A DNA stretch of 64,000 bases, taken from the NCBI RefSeq assembly GCF_004771275.1, contig NZ_RQEV01000008.1, forward strand, positions 186,001 through 250,000, written 5' to 3'. Source of the DNA: Leptospira fluminis. Its GTDB lineage: Bacteria; Spirochaetota; Leptospiria; Leptospirales; Leptospiraceae. Positions 17,311 through 25,697 of this stretch are shown piece after piece (the stretch's first letter is position 1; every line of letters begins with the position of its first letter). Both the position numbers and the translations under genes were made by a program. A model generated the notes under the pieces. It was not told the DNA's origin. It searched no databases and saw nothing but the letters and a program-made list of their open reading frames with translations.

Positions 17311-17650
17311 GCGAAGTCCGGAAATGCCCGCTTCCTACCGACCGTTCCGAACCTACGATTAGGGAGGGCGGAGCCTTGGTAAAAAAAAGGATTTAGAACC
17401 ATTGGGAGAAATTTAGAATATAATAAAGAATCCATGGCTTACGAGCGCGGCAACGATGCGTAAGGTGCGAAGCAGTCGCTTCGTCAGAAAAATAGACTGA
17501 AATGAAGAAAAAGGATGGAAGCGACCGAAGCCTGGAGCAGCGTGGCCCGAGCAAAGCGAGGGAGCCGCCCTTCCTTTTAAGCGGGAGACCAAACCGACCC
17601 TTTTCTAATGTTTTACATGCCAAAATCGGAAACCGAAATCAAATCTCGTT
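17311..17650. other. 340-bp gene-free region with degenerate repeat-like sequence
   Basis: No convincing gene is present. The middle (about 17440-17575) is unusually rich in GCGAAGC/GAGCGA-like words, for example GTGCGAAGCAGTCGCTTCG and GAGCAAAGCGAGGGAGCCG. These resemble degraded interspersed repeats rather than coding sequence. The 62- to 76-codon frames that cross it lack start signals and normal composition. The region marks the boundary between the nitrate island and the AT-rich regulator cluster. Confidence 0.4.
17565..17590 (+). repeat. Possible diverged copy of the palindromic repeat
   Basis: CCGCCC at 17565-17570 and GCGGGAGACC at 17581-17590 flank a T-rich loop. The order matches the left arm, right arm and GAGACC tail of the intact repeat at 35889-35918. 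The loop differs and the stem is only about 4 bp, so this is at most a decayed copy. Confidence 0.3.
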
Positions 17651-17995
17651 CTAATCTTTAGAGTTTTCTTTCGGAAATTCGACCTCGACCCAACTAGTTT
17701 CTTTGTAGAAGGTAATGGCATCTCTTGCAAGAGATAAAGAGGCCTTTGTCCTGCCCAATTCCCATTTGAGCTCCCGAATTTCCTGCCTTAATACAACAAG
17801 CAGAGTTCGGTTGACTCTATGCTTGCACAAAAGACGTAAAATAAAGAGAAGGTTTTTTACCGAACGAGGAGTTTTCTCTGTGACATACAATCTATCACGC
17901 AACATTGTAGCTTTTTTTAAAGCACGAACGCATGGGTTTGGGTCTCCGATTTCGCGCGCAAAATTTTCGATACTATACCATTTAAGAATTTCCAT
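17651..17995 (-). CDS. Hypothetical basic protein
   Basis: About 114 residues from the ATG at 17995, where AAAAGG precedes the start. The frame stays open to 18139, but a start that far up would run across the divergent regulator gene at 18106, so the shorter form is preferred. The product is helical and basic (RALKKATMLRDRLYV; LRQEIRELKWELGRTKASLSLARDAI, a likely coiled coil) with an acidic end. I recognise no family. It is divergent from the regulator at 18106 across a very AT-rich gap, so the two may share control. Confidence 0.5.
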   Translation of the reverse strand: MEILKWYSIENFAREIGDPNPCVRALKKATMLRDRLYVTEKTPRSVKNLLFILRLLCKHRVNRTLLVVLRQEIRELKWELGRTKASLSLARDAITFYKETSWVEVEFPKENSKD

Positions 17996-18105
17996 AAACC
18001 TTTTCTTCCGATCCAATGAATCTACGGCCTTAAAAGGAAGCTGTGGATAGAAAGACGATTTCAATTTATTAAATAATTTAATATTTTTCAATTCAAAATC
18101 TAAAA

Positions 18106-18549
18106 ATGAAACATAAAAAAATCGCAAGATCGGAAGCACTTACTCCCGGAGATCGAATGAATTACGCTCTCCATACTCTCGGGATCAAATGGAAGGACGC
18201 GGCGGCGGCTATGGCAAACGTGACGATGACGATGCTTTCCTTGTACCTTTCCAATAAAAAAGAGATTCCGGAATTCAGGTTGGACCTACTCCTTTTGAAC
18301 AAGGGCGTTTCCAAAAAATTCGTTCTCCTGGGAGAAGGAGAACCGTTAGCCACCATCGATGAGCAATTGGACTTGGTACACTTGGAGATGGTGCTTTTGA
18401 ATAAAGTGGTTCAAAACATAGAAATCAAGGACATCCTAACCAGACTCACGGGTTACAATCCGGAAGAACTGGTCCGAGTGAAAAAATATCTGGTTAAAAT
18501 CGAAAAAGAGCGTCCCCAGTCTTCCACGCGATCAAAAGCGAAGAAATAA
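18106..18549 (+). CDS. CI/XRE-like helix-turn-helix regulator (module 1)
   Basis: A 147-residue protein. The N-terminal 70 residues fit a phage-CI-type helix-turn-helix: RMNYALHTLGIKWKDAAAAM, a turn, then MLSLYLSNKKEIPEFRLDLL, followed by the typical FVLLGEGEP tail. The C-terminal part is helical and basic. It probably binds DNA as a dimer. It shares layout with the regulator at 19622-20011 (helix-turn-helix, then an LLG-G-P motif, then a helical tail). Its last 18 bases overlap the end of the convergent membrane-protein gene at 18532. The start lacks a Shine-Dalgarno sequence and the upstream 60 bases are AT-rich. Confidence 0.65.
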   Translation: MKHKKIARSEALTPGDRMNYALHTLGIKWKDAAAAMANVTMTMLSLYLSNKKEIPEFRLDLLLLNKGVSKKFVLLGEGEPLATIDEQLDLVHLEMVLLNKVVQNIEIKDILTRLTGYNPEELVRVKKYLVKIEKERPQSSTRSKAKK

Positions 18550-19449
18550 ATTCATGATTTTTTCCACTTGCGAATTCATCTTTCCTTTGAATCCGGAAGG
18601 ATTCGCTAATTGTTCGACGGAAAGCTTTGCGGTCATTTCCAGCAGGATCTTTCTCTGTTCCGCTTCGTATTTGTCGCATACTTCCTTAAAGGATTTCTCA
18701 TCGAAGTAGTTTAGAAAACATCGATTGATGAATATGATCGAATTTGAAAATTTAGGATTTCTTAAATCCTGTTTAAAATCCAACAGTTCCGTGTTGAACA
18801 GATGTTCTTTTGCGATGGGAACCCAGGAAAACCAAAGAAAAGGAAGAAGCCCCAGGACTCCCCAGTGGCTAAGTTCGTAAAGCCCGGTCAAAGGAAGGAC
18901 CACCACGAAAATCGCGGAAAAGAACCCTCCTAAAAAGATTCCTACGAACATATAGATGGAACGCAATCGAAGGAGATAATCTCCTCGGAATATATTTCTC
19001 ACAAGTACTCCCAGGCAAAATAGTACGGAAAAATAAATATAAAAACAGGCTACAAAGTATGAAATTCCTCCCCTATATATCACTTCTCCGCTTTCCAAAC
19101 GAAAAGGAGTCAAAACCCCGGTTACAGATAGATAGAGAAAGGAAAGAATCGCGACTCCGTGCAGTACCATCAAAAAGGAAAAAGGAAAAGTCGAGTCCGT
19201 AGGACTAGTGTAATTCCATGTTACATACGTAAGTAAGATCGGAATGAACAAGGTCGGGATAGGAATCAAATCCACCAATATTGACTGTAGCCCGAAGGGA
19301 AAATCGAATTGGGCCAAGAATTTCAACAGCGCCCAGATAGCGGAGGAAACGGCGATGAGTGCGTACGCTTTGCAGATGGAATTCCTAGTCGAATTCTTGT
19401 AAAAAAAGAATCCCGAGATAGAAAGAATCAAAAAAGTGATGAATGCCAT
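18532..19449 (-). CDS. Seven-helix membrane protein, histidine-kinase 7TM-sensor-like, no kinase domain (module 1)
   Basis: 305 residues. About seven membrane helices fill residues 1-215, ending in a WVPIAKEHLF-type junction. The arrangement resembles the N-terminal 7TM region of some histidine kinases. It is followed by a cytoplasmic tail of about 90 residues with no histidine-kinase, GGDEF or other catalytic motif. It is likely a membrane sensor or anchor. GGGGA precedes the ATG by five bases. It is convergent with and overlaps the regulator gene at 18106-18549 by 18 bp. The protein at 20016-20927 has the same layout. The family assignment is from topology and is not certain. Confidence 0.6.
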   Translation of the reverse strand: MAFITFLILSISGFFFYKNSTRNSICKAYALIAVSSAIWALLKFLAQFDFPFGLQSILVDLIPIPTLFIPILLTYVTWNYTSPTDSTFPFSFLMVLHGVAILSFLYLSVTGVLTPFRLESGEVIYRGGISYFVACFYIYFSVLFCLGVLVRNIFRGDYLLRLRSIYMFVGIFLGGFFSAIFVVVLPLTGLYELSHWGVLGLLPFLWFSWVPIAKEHLFNTELLDFKQDLRNPKFSNSIIFINRCFLNYFDEKSFKEVCDKYEAEQRKILLEMTAKLSVEQLANPSGFKGKMNSQVEKIMNLFLRF

Positions 19450-19621
19450 TTTTTCCCCAGTAAAATATTTTTTGCGTAATTACGCTTAAATCATGTTTTT
19501 TAAGTTGTCTTGGACGAGAAAACTATCAAATAGATGAATAAATTCGTTTTAAATGTATCTATTTAAATGCATTTTGAAAAAATGAGTAATTTTTGACAAG
19601 AAATTTATATGACTTAGTAAT

Positions 19622-20011
19622 ATGACGCAAAATACCGCAGAAAGAGTAAAGTATGTTCGAACTCAAGCCAAAGGGTTCGAAATCAACCAAAATGATTTTG
19701 CAAAAAGCATCAAAATCTCGCAAAGCCTGCTAAGTTTGATCGAAATCGGGAAAAAACCACTCTCGGAGCAGAATGCCTGGGCCATTGAAAAAGTATATGG
19801 CTACCGCGCGGAATGGTTGCTGTTAGGTCGCGGACCCCAGAGGATTTCGTCGGATCCGATCACGAAGGACCTAAAGGATAAGGAACAAATCTGGCATCTA
19901 ATCAGCAAATGGAACCTAAAGGAACCGATCCGCCAGTTGCTTACAGATCTTTCCCCGGTGGAGCGGGACACGGTCATTACCCTCATCCAAGTCTTAGTGA
20001 AGAAAAAGTAA
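19622..20011 (+). CDS. CI/XRE-like helix-turn-helix regulator (module 2)
   Basis: 129 residues. The N-terminal helix-turn-helix is clear: ERVKYVRTQAKGFEINQNDFAKSI, then SQSLLSLIEIGKKPLSEQNAWAI, followed by AEWLLLGRGP, the hallmark end of phage-CI-like domains. The C-terminal 60 residues are helical. It should be a DNA-binding repressor or activator. No ribosome binding site precedes the ATG. A TTGACA at 19593-19598 with TAGTAA 16 bases later could be a promoter, but it lies too close to the start for a normal leader. Its stop lies four bases from the end of the convergent membrane-protein gene. Confidence 0.75.
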   Translation: MTQNTAERVKYVRTQAKGFEINQNDFAKSIKISQSLLSLIEIGKKPLSEQNAWAIEKVYGYRAEWLLLGRGPQRISSDPITKDLKDKEQIWHLISKWNLKEPIRQLLTDLSPVERDTVITLIQVLVKKK

Positions 20012-20015
20012 GGCC

Positions 20016-20927
20016 TTATTTCAAATATCTTTCGAACTTCTCGGCGATCAATTTGGCCTTTTCTTCCGGCTCAAGGCTAGTTTCCAAAGTCAGCTCGTGA
20101 CCTCGCAAAAGCATGTAAAAAGTGACATCGGCATGATCGGACAATAAACGATCTTTGTATCCTACCGGATCCAACACGCTGTAAAGAGCCAGTAGCACAG
20201 GCAGGGCCGCTCGCAAAAGAAACGGAATCTCCTCGCCGGAAAGTAACTGCGATTTGATTTCAAAGGCGTCAAAGTTCAGAATGCCCACCGCCCAGAATGA
20301 GATGGTGAAGAACATTCCGATCGAAGCCAAATACTGGGCGAATATTCCGAGCAGCGGAAGGATATAAATAAAGAATACCGCGATGACCAATCCGCCGATC
20401 CCGCCTACGGCGAAAATCACAGAATTTACTCGAACCGCCCCTCTATGAAGATAAGCGTTCCTGGCAATCAAAAAGAAACCGAGCAATACGATTACAGAAA
20501 GATATATTACAAATACATGATAATAAGGCGTAAAGGAATATATCACTCCTCCCGTAGGGCTCAAGCCCACGGCATCCACCAACTCGCAACGCAATGCCTT
20601 ATAAAGTAAAAACCCCGCTAGTCCGGCGTTAGGAAAGATGATCCAAAAGGACGGTTTGTAATCGGAATTTACATAGGACTTTGCGCAAAAATAGAAACTG
20701 AACGGGATCAGCATTGCCGGAATCGCAGTCCAATTGATCGCCTGGGCCCTCCAAGAATCGGGAAAATACAACCGGAGCGCAAACCATAAGACCCAAGCGG
20801 CGGTAGATAAACAGAAAACCAGAAAATACTTTTGAACGGGTTTTACGGGTTTAAAATTATTGATATAAATCCCAAGAAAAGTGATGTACAAACCGATCGC
20901 TATACAAATTAGAAGAGGAAGATCCAT
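20016..20927 (-). CDS. Seven-helix membrane protein, histidine-kinase 7TM-sensor-like, no kinase domain (module 2)
   Basis: About 303 residues from the ATG at 20927 (MDLPLLICIAIGLYITF). An in-frame TTG at 20951 abuts the upstream stop but would put charged residues ahead of the first helix. Around seven or eight helices are followed by a short soluble C-terminus (SLEPEEKAKLIAEKFERYLK). Layout and several positions match the membrane protein at 18532-19449, such as the GGVIYSFTPYYHVFVIYLSV segment against GGISYFVACFYIYFSVLF. It lacks a kinase domain. It follows the GNAT-like gene at 20952 on the same strand and faces the regulator at 19622-20011. Confidence 0.6.
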   Translation of the reverse strand: MDLPLLICIAIGLYITFLGIYINNFKPVKPVQKYFLVFCLSTAAWVLWFALRLYFPDSWRAQAINWTAIPAMLIPFSFYFCAKSYVNSDYKPSFWIIFPNAGLAGFLLYKALRCELVDAVGLSPTGGVIYSFTPYYHVFVIYLSVIVLLGFFLIARNAYLHRGAVRVNSVIFAVGGIGGLVIAVFFIYILPLLGIFAQYLASIGMFFTISFWAVGILNFDAFEIKSQLLSGEEIPFLLRAALPVLLALYSVLDPVGYKDRLLSDHADVTFYMLLRGHELTLETSLEPEEKAKLIAEKFERYLK

Positions 20928-20951
20928 GGCAAATTCGGTTTCTTTCCTCAA

Positions 20952-21587
20952 TCAAAGTCGCATCGCTACCGACTGTAAAGCCGTTTTATCCAATTCTATG
21001 ATCCGGGCCGAAACCGTATTCCCGTTGATATGATAATTCGGCAAATAAACGTCTCCGGACAAAACGCGAGATTCTACCGCTCCGTTCGATTTATAAATCC
21101 TTTCTATAGCTGGGACCTCCTTATTATAGAAACCGTACACTTTCGAATAATTTCTATAGAGACATAATTTCGCGATCGCGGAGAAATTTTTCACTGCTGC
21201 CTTCCAACCCGTCGCACTCCTTTCAAAAGAAACGCAATTCCAATCGGCTACACCCTCCTCTAGTACGGCGTATCTTTTAGGCTGGCCCTCTTCTAAAATG
21301 ACGGCTAATTCCACCGGCAAAAGATTCTCCTTAGTTTTCTCCACAATCCTTTGGACGGATAAAATCTTATCTTTTTCGTCCGTCACATAAATCCAAGTGG
21401 ACCAAGGATCAAAATCGATGCAGAGTAAGGGATTCGAATCGTATCCCCCCGATTTGTGGATTTGATCGTTAAACTCTTTCAATCGGTTCAATCCGATTTT
21501 ATCTTCCTTTCCCGCTAAAATCCGGATTCGAAACTTAGATTGGAAGCTATCTTCAAAGGATAAAAAATGTTCTCGCAAACCTTTCAT
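20952..21587 (-). CDS. GNAT-like acyltransferase-fold protein (tentative)
   Basis: 211 residues, soluble. Features that suggest an N-acyltransferase fold are a central strand-turn WIYVTDEKDKILSVQRIV, followed by LLPVELAVILEE, a helix with KAAVKNFSAIAKLCLYRNYSKVYGF, and AIERIYKSNGA, which resembles the end of GNAT domains where the side chain and acyl-CoA meet. I cannot name the substrate, and the match is by pattern, not by a diagnostic motif. It is probably cotranscribed with the membrane protein at 20016-20927, which starts right after it. The 185 bp upstream (21588-21772) shows no gene. Confidence 0.5.
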   Translation of the reverse strand: MKGLREHFLSFEDSFQSKFRIRILAGKEDKIGLNRLKEFNDQIHKSGGYDSNPLLCIDFDPWSTWIYVTDEKDKILSVQRIVEKTKENLLPVELAVILEEGQPKRYAVLEEGVADWNCVSFERSATGWKAAVKNFSAIAKLCLYRNYSKVYGFYNKEVPAIERIYKSNGAVESRVLSGDVYLPNYHINGNTVSARIIELDKTALQSVAMRL

Positions 21588-21772
21588 TGCCGCAATTATT
21601 TCACATATAGAAACGGTATCAATCTGGAGTTTTTTCAGGAATACTCGATTCAGGATTTTAAGATAGAAGTCGGATCTTTCCGTAAAAACAAATCGAGACT
21701 AGGAACACATTCTTACTTGCAAACTACGCAAAACATCCGTACAAGATTGCAGTCGTATAAAGCTGGCAAAAA

Positions 21773-23551
21773 TCAAAAAAGGGAGGTTTCGTTTTTAGCA
21801 AAGCGGATATTCGCCTCTTCGAACGTCTTCATCTCGGCGAACATCCTGCAACCGGACTCTAGAATTCCCATGGCCAAAGCAGCTCCGGAACCCTCTCCCA
21901 ATGCAAGATTCAGATCCAGTACGGGTCTTAAACCCAACTCCTCCAGAATCCATTTGTGAGCCGGCTCGGAAGAAATATGTCCGGCAATACAACCGGAAAC
22001 GACTTCGGGATTTCTGCGGAACGCGATCAGAGCTGCGGCTCCGGTGATCATGCCGTCTAAAATTAACGGAATCCCGCAACGTACAGCCTCTTCTATCGCT
22101 CCTACCATAGCGGCGATTTCATATCCTCCGAAACAGACGAGAGAATTCCATTCGTTCCGAGGAAGATCCGCGTATTTTTCCAGGCCCCGCGTGATGACTC
22201 GGATTTTTTTTTCCAATGTGGACCGTCCGATTCCCGTTCCGACGCCCACGCATTCCTCCGGGGACTTTCCGAGAATGGAACAGACGATCGCCGCTGCGGA
22301 AGTTGTATTGCCGATTCCCATTTCCCCGATTCCGAGTAAGCCGTACCGATTTTCGAGCTTTCTGACGCTCTGCCTTCCGGATTCGATCGCAAGTTCAGTC
22401 TCTTCTTCCGTCATTGCCGGCTCTTTTAGAAAGTTTCTGGAACCTCTGCGGATTTTCGCATGATTCAATCCGACGGTATCTCCGAAATCATGGTCCACTC
22501 CCAAATCGTTCAAACGGAGATCTATGCCGTTTCCCCGACAAAGCGAATTGATCGCTGCACCTCCCGACAAAAACATATACGTCATCTGAGCCGTGACATG
22601 TCGGTTATAAGCGCTGACTCCTTCCTCAGCGATACCGTGATCCCCCGCGAAAAGAAGGATCGCTTTCCGATCGAAAACTGGTCTTGAAGTTTTTTGAATA
22701 TTACATATCTTCAATACATAATCCTCTAAAACGCCGAGAGATCCTACGGGTTTCGTCAGGGAATCCATTCTCCGCTTAAGCGTATCGGGATCCGGGAGAA
22801 TCCGATCCTTAGGCCCCTGATCGGAGGATAAGTGAGCGGAGACTCCCCATCGATTTTCGTAAACAAGATCGGATAAATTCTGCCTCGCCTTCCACCCCAC
22901 CGTCTCTAGAATCGGACTTCTCGGAACCCATACAGGTTTACCTAAAGTCATGAGAGCGATCGGCTCCACCGTTTCCGGTATTTCCAGTAATTTCTTTATG
23001 AATTCCGGCTCGAAGATGCTCATCCATCCGGCGCCCAATCCTTCGGCTTGAGCCGCGAGCCAGAAATTCTGCACCGCCAAACACGCGCTATAGAGATCCG
23101 TATTTCGGTTCGTACTTCTACCGAGAAGGTTCTCCGGATCCCGATTCCGATCGCAGGTAAACAAAATGCTGACCGGGGCGTCCAGAATGCCCTGCAATTT
23201 TAAGGAATTGTATTTTAGTTTCCGATCTCCTTCGTAGTTCCTGGAAGCGGCTTCGTTTACGGAGACGAAATGATCATAAAATGCTTTTTTTACGGAATTC
23301 TCGCGGATGAGCAGAAAATTCCAAGGTTGGGTAAAACCGACGGACGGTGCGTGATGGGCCGCGTTCAATAGTCGGAAAAGAACCTCGTCGTCGATCGGAT
23401 CGCTCAAATAACTGCGGATATCTCTCCGAGTGTGGATGGCCTTATAAAGACCCTCCTTTTCCTCCCGAGTGAATTTAGGTTCTTCGGAATTGTGCGCTTC
23501 CCATTTTTCCGGTCGCATTCCGTCATCTTTTTCCTTTCGGATAAAAAGCAT
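21773..23551 (-). CDS. cobT: BluB-CobT fusion: 5,6-dimethylbenzimidazole synthase and its phosphoribosyltransferase
   Basis: 592 residues in two parts. Residues about 30-240 are a BluB-type flavin reductase (AIHTRRDIRSYLSDP, HHAPSVGFTQPWNFLLI, GLGAGWMSIFEP) that makes 5,6-dimethylbenzimidazole from FMNH2 and oxygen. Residues about 250-592 are CobT (SLTKPVGSLGVLE, LFAGDHGIAEEGVSAYN, GEMGIGNTTSAAA, DGMITGAAALIA, and LGEGSGAALA with the likely catalytic Glu). CobT joins that base to nicotinate mononucleotide, giving the alpha-ribazole phosphate lower ligand of B12. Making and using the base in one chain is a logical fusion. The gene starts one base after the end of the upstream membrane-protein gene. 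Confidence 0.9.
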   Translation of the reverse strand: MLFIRKEKDDGMRPEKWEAHNSEEPKFTREEKEGLYKAIHTRRDIRSYLSDPIDDEVLFRLLNAAHHAPSVGFTQPWNFLLIRENSVKKAFYDHFVSVNEAASRNYEGDRKLKYNSLKLQGILDAPVSILFTCDRNRDPENLLGRSTNRNTDLYSACLAVQNFWLAAQAEGLGAGWMSIFEPEFIKKLLEIPETVEPIALMTLGKPVWVPRSPILETVGWKARQNLSDLVYENRWGVSAHLSSDQGPKDRILPDPDTLKRRMDSLTKPVGSLGVLEDYVLKICNIQKTSRPVFDRKAILLFAGDHGIAEEGVSAYNRHVTAQMTYMFLSGGAAINSLCRGNGIDLRLNDLGVDHDFGDTVGLNHAKIRRGSRNFLKEPAMTEEETELAIESGRQSVRKLENRYGLLGIGEMGIGNTTSAAAIVCSILGKSPEECVGVGTGIGRSTLEKKIRVITRGLEKYADLPRNEWNSLVCFGGYEIAAMVGAIEEAVRCGIPLILDGMITGAAALIAFRRNPEVVSGCIAGHISSEPAHKWILEELGLRPVLDLNLALGEGSGAALAMGILESGCRMFAEMKTFEEANIRFAKNETSLF

Positions 23552-23552
23552 A

Positions 23553-24023
23553 TCACTTCGGAGGGACCACGGTAATCCAATCGACGAACTTCGTTTTCAG
23601 AAATTCGTCTATCGGTACCGAGAACTGGTGGTATCCCAAGAATAGAATCCAATACACGAGAGTAAAACCCAACAACACTTTGGCGGTGGAATTCGCCAAG
23701 AAAGGAGAAGCGGAATAAAACATCCGAAATACTGCGATCGGCCAAAAGAAAAGTAGAAAGAAATAAAATGCCCGCGGGATTCCGTAAACCCAATTCAGGA
23801 TTTCCGCCGGATAGGATCTAGTCAATCGTTCGTAGGATTCCTTGAGTTCCGGAAAGAATTGAAAGAAGTAAAAGACGAAAACGAAAAAGATCGCGACCTT
23901 CCAGATGACTTCGATATCGTTCCGCAACAGAACCAGAGTCAGACCCACGAACCATAATAAGAAAAGAGGAAAGACGATCTGCTCCAGCAGGCCGGCGGAA
24001 TTGGTTTGGGCAAAAAAAATCAT
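23553..24023 (-). CDS. Small integral membrane protein, function unknown
   Basis: 156 residues with about four membrane helices (near 15-33, 40-57, 85-102 and 112-130) and short aromatic-rich loops. I recognise no family. It overlaps the end of pdxA by four bases (ATGA), and the BluB-CobT gene follows almost at once. It is therefore translationally linked to two cofactor genes, but nothing in its sequence shows a cofactor role. Confidence 0.6.
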   Translation of the reverse strand: MIFFAQTNSAGLLEQIVFPLFLLWFVGLTLVLLRNDIEVIWKVAIFFVFVFYFFQFFPELKESYERLTRSYPAEILNWVYGIPRAFYFFLLFFWPIAVFRMFYSASPFLANSTAKVLLGFTLVYWILFLGYHQFSVPIDEFLKTKFVDWITVVPPK

Positions 24024-24997
24024 TTGTGTCTCCGACTCTGATCCGGTTTAGGCAACCTACCGGAGACCCAATCCAGACAATGGTAAAAACTTTCCGGGTC
24101 CGCCTTTCCTTTTCCGGCGATATCGAAAGCGGTGCCGTGATCCGGTGAGACCCGTAAAAAATCCAACCCTAAGGTCAGATTGACTCCATGTTTCCCCTCC
24201 CACATTTTAAAGGGAATCAATCCTTGGTCGTGGTAGCATGCAAGAAAAAGGGAAAATCGGCTCCGGGAAGGTTCGGCGAATGCGCCGTCGGCGGAGAGAG
24301 GTCCGATTACCTCCAACCCCGCCTTTTGTAGAGAAGAAATCATGGGCTCCAGAATTTCCTTTTCTTCCTTTCCGATCTTTCCGCCTTCTCCCGCGTGCGG
24401 GTTCAATCCTAAAAACGCGATGGGCTTTCCCTTGGAAACTGGAGCGGAACGGATAGCGGAGATGAAACTGGGAAGATGAATTTTTTTCAAGTAGAAAGGG
24501 ACTTCCACAAGAGGTACGTGAGTCGTTAAAGGTAGAACGCTCCATTCCCTTCCGGCCATCAGCATGTACGTTCTCGTATCGTACTGCTCCGCAAGTGTTT
24601 CCGTATGACCCCGAAAACCCTTGACCCCGGCCTTGAGCACCCATTCCTTACTCAAAGGGAGAGTGACCAGGTTTCCGCCCGCTTCTTTTTGGATTCGGAT
24701 CGCCTCTACCAGACTCGAATAAGCCGCCCTACCCGATACCTCCGACGGAGATCCCGGCTTCAATCCGGCAATTTGTTCGGAAGTCAAGGCATGAGTCTTC
24801 CAGGAGTACAATCCGGGGGCGCTCGTCTGGCTGAGATCGGAGACTTCCTTCCAGTTCTTTGCGGGAGGAAAAACACCGGAATGGATGAGTAAAACGGAAA
24901 ACTTTGTCGCGAGGGATTTTAACTTGGCCTTGGCGGCCGTCAGAAGTTCGGGCCCGACCCCGCAAGGATCTCCTTCGGTGATGAGAATGCGGTCCAA
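24020..24997 (-). CDS. pdxA: 4-hydroxythreonine-4-phosphate dehydrogenase
   Basis: 325 residues, the usual PdxA length. It oxidises 4-phosphohydroxy-L-threonine in pyridoxal phosphate synthesis. Motifs seen are [12 protein letters not shown] at the N-terminus, GHTETLAE (a metal/substrate His), [23 protein letters not shown] and [17 protein letters not shown], which covers the other metal-binding His and Asp residues. The start is TTG at 24997, with GAAAGG just upstream. It follows the bactofilin gene by 21 bases and overlaps the next gene by four, so it belongs to a run with the B12 gene. Confidence 0.92.
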   Translation of the reverse strand: MDRILITEGDPCGVGPELLTAAKAKLKSLATKFSVLLIHSGVFPPAKNWKEVSDLSQTSAPGLYSWKTHALTSEQIAGLKPGSPSEVSGRAAYSSLVEAIRIQKEAGGNLVTLPLSKEWVLKAGVKGFRGHTETLAEQYDTRTYMLMAGREWSVLPLTTHVPLVEVPFYLKKIHLPSFISAIRSAPVSKGKPIAFLGLNPHAGEGGKIGKEEKEILEPMISSLQKAGLEVIGPLSADGAFAEPSRSRFSLFLACYHDQGLIPFKMWEGKHGVNLTLGLDFLRVSPDHGTAFDIAGKGKADPESFYHCLDWVSGRLPKPDQSRRHK

Positions 24998-25018
24998 GGC
25001 CCTTTCGGTCCCGGAAGA

Positions 25019-25465
25019 TTAGGCTTCCTTTGCCCCGGCCCCTTGTTTGCCGAAGAGTTTTTCCAGGCTGAGAGAATCTTTGGAATATTCCAATTCGATC
25101 CTTTCCTTGTTGGAATGTTTCAGATCGCTGGAAATCATGCAACGGCCTTCCAAAGTCACTCCGTTCTGGATGATCAATTCCGGAGTGCGGATGTCCCCCA
25201 AAATCAAGCTGGTGGGGAGAAGCATGACCCGGTTTCTCGCGGTGATGTTTCCGATCACGATCCCTTCGACGATGACACTGGCCGCGGTGATATTCGTTTT
25301 GACTTTTCCGGAAACTCCGATGTACAACTGCTCGGCTTGGAGGGATTTTCCTTCGAACTTTCCGTCTATCTTTAAAGATCCGTTGATAAAGAATTTCCCG
25401 CTAAAATAAGAGTTTTCGCCGATCGTGGAATTGGTTACTTCGGAAGAGTTCTTAACAAGTGCCAT
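25019..25465 (-). CDS. Bactofilin (polymer-forming cytoskeletal protein)
   Basis: 148 residues. The core (about 15-120) has the repeating short strands of the bactofilin beta-helix: STIGENSYFSGKFFINGSLKIDGKFEG, a turn, then AASVIVEGIVIGNITA and RTPELIIQNGVTLEGRC. The ends are non-structured. Bactofilins polymerise without nucleotide and shape cells; in spirochaetes they have been tied to helical cell form. AGGA lies 10 bases before the ATG. It heads a reverse-strand run that continues into pdxA. It could equally be transcribed alone, since the upstream gene ends 230 bp away behind a hairpin. Confidence 0.88.
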   Translation of the reverse strand: MALVKNSSEVTNSTIGENSYFSGKFFINGSLKIDGKFEGKSLQAEQLYIGVSGKVKTNITAASVIVEGIVIGNITARNRVMLLPTSLILGDIRTPELIIQNGVTLEGRCMISSDLKHSNKERIELEYSKDSLSLEKLFGKQGAGAKEA

Positions 25466-25632
25466 GAATATTGAATCCTATAAGATTCCGAATCGCTGAG
25501 CGGTTCGGATGTAAGCACAAAGTATAAGTCCTATTTGTTCCGGAAAGGAATTTTTAAACGGACCCAGGGTTTTTTGGAAGAGTGTAACTCGGGGTCCGGG
25601 GCTGACGGAAACGAAAAGGTCGCCCCGGAGAA

Positions 25633-25684
25633 GGGGGTCGGAAAAGACCCCCGGGCTTTTCCGAGGGGGAAGGCTTTCCCCCTC
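25633..25684 (-). terminator. Tandem GC-rich hairpins downstream of the 25698-26471 gene
   Basis: Two strong hairpins lie back to back. GAGGGGGAA/TTCCCCCTC (9-bp stem, 4-base loop) is at 25663-25684. GGGGGTC/GACCCCC (7-bp stem, 6-base loop) is at 25633-25652. They begin 14 bases after the stop of the coiled-coil gene. Neither has a clean T-run on the minus strand, so they may act as pause sites or mRNA 3'-end protectors instead of classical terminators. Confidence 0.5.
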
Positions 25685-25697
25685 CCTCTTTCCGATC

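Noticed and set aside
17393..17623. 76-codon minus-strand frame in the 17311-17650 gap
   Set aside because: The sequence is repeat-like, the predicted peptide is Arg/Ser/Leu-rich, and there is no start signal.
25019..25465. Plus-strand frames across the bactofilin gene (110 and 120 codons)
   Set aside because: The bactofilin strand pattern is unmistakable on the minus strand, with a good ribosome binding site; the plus frames have none.
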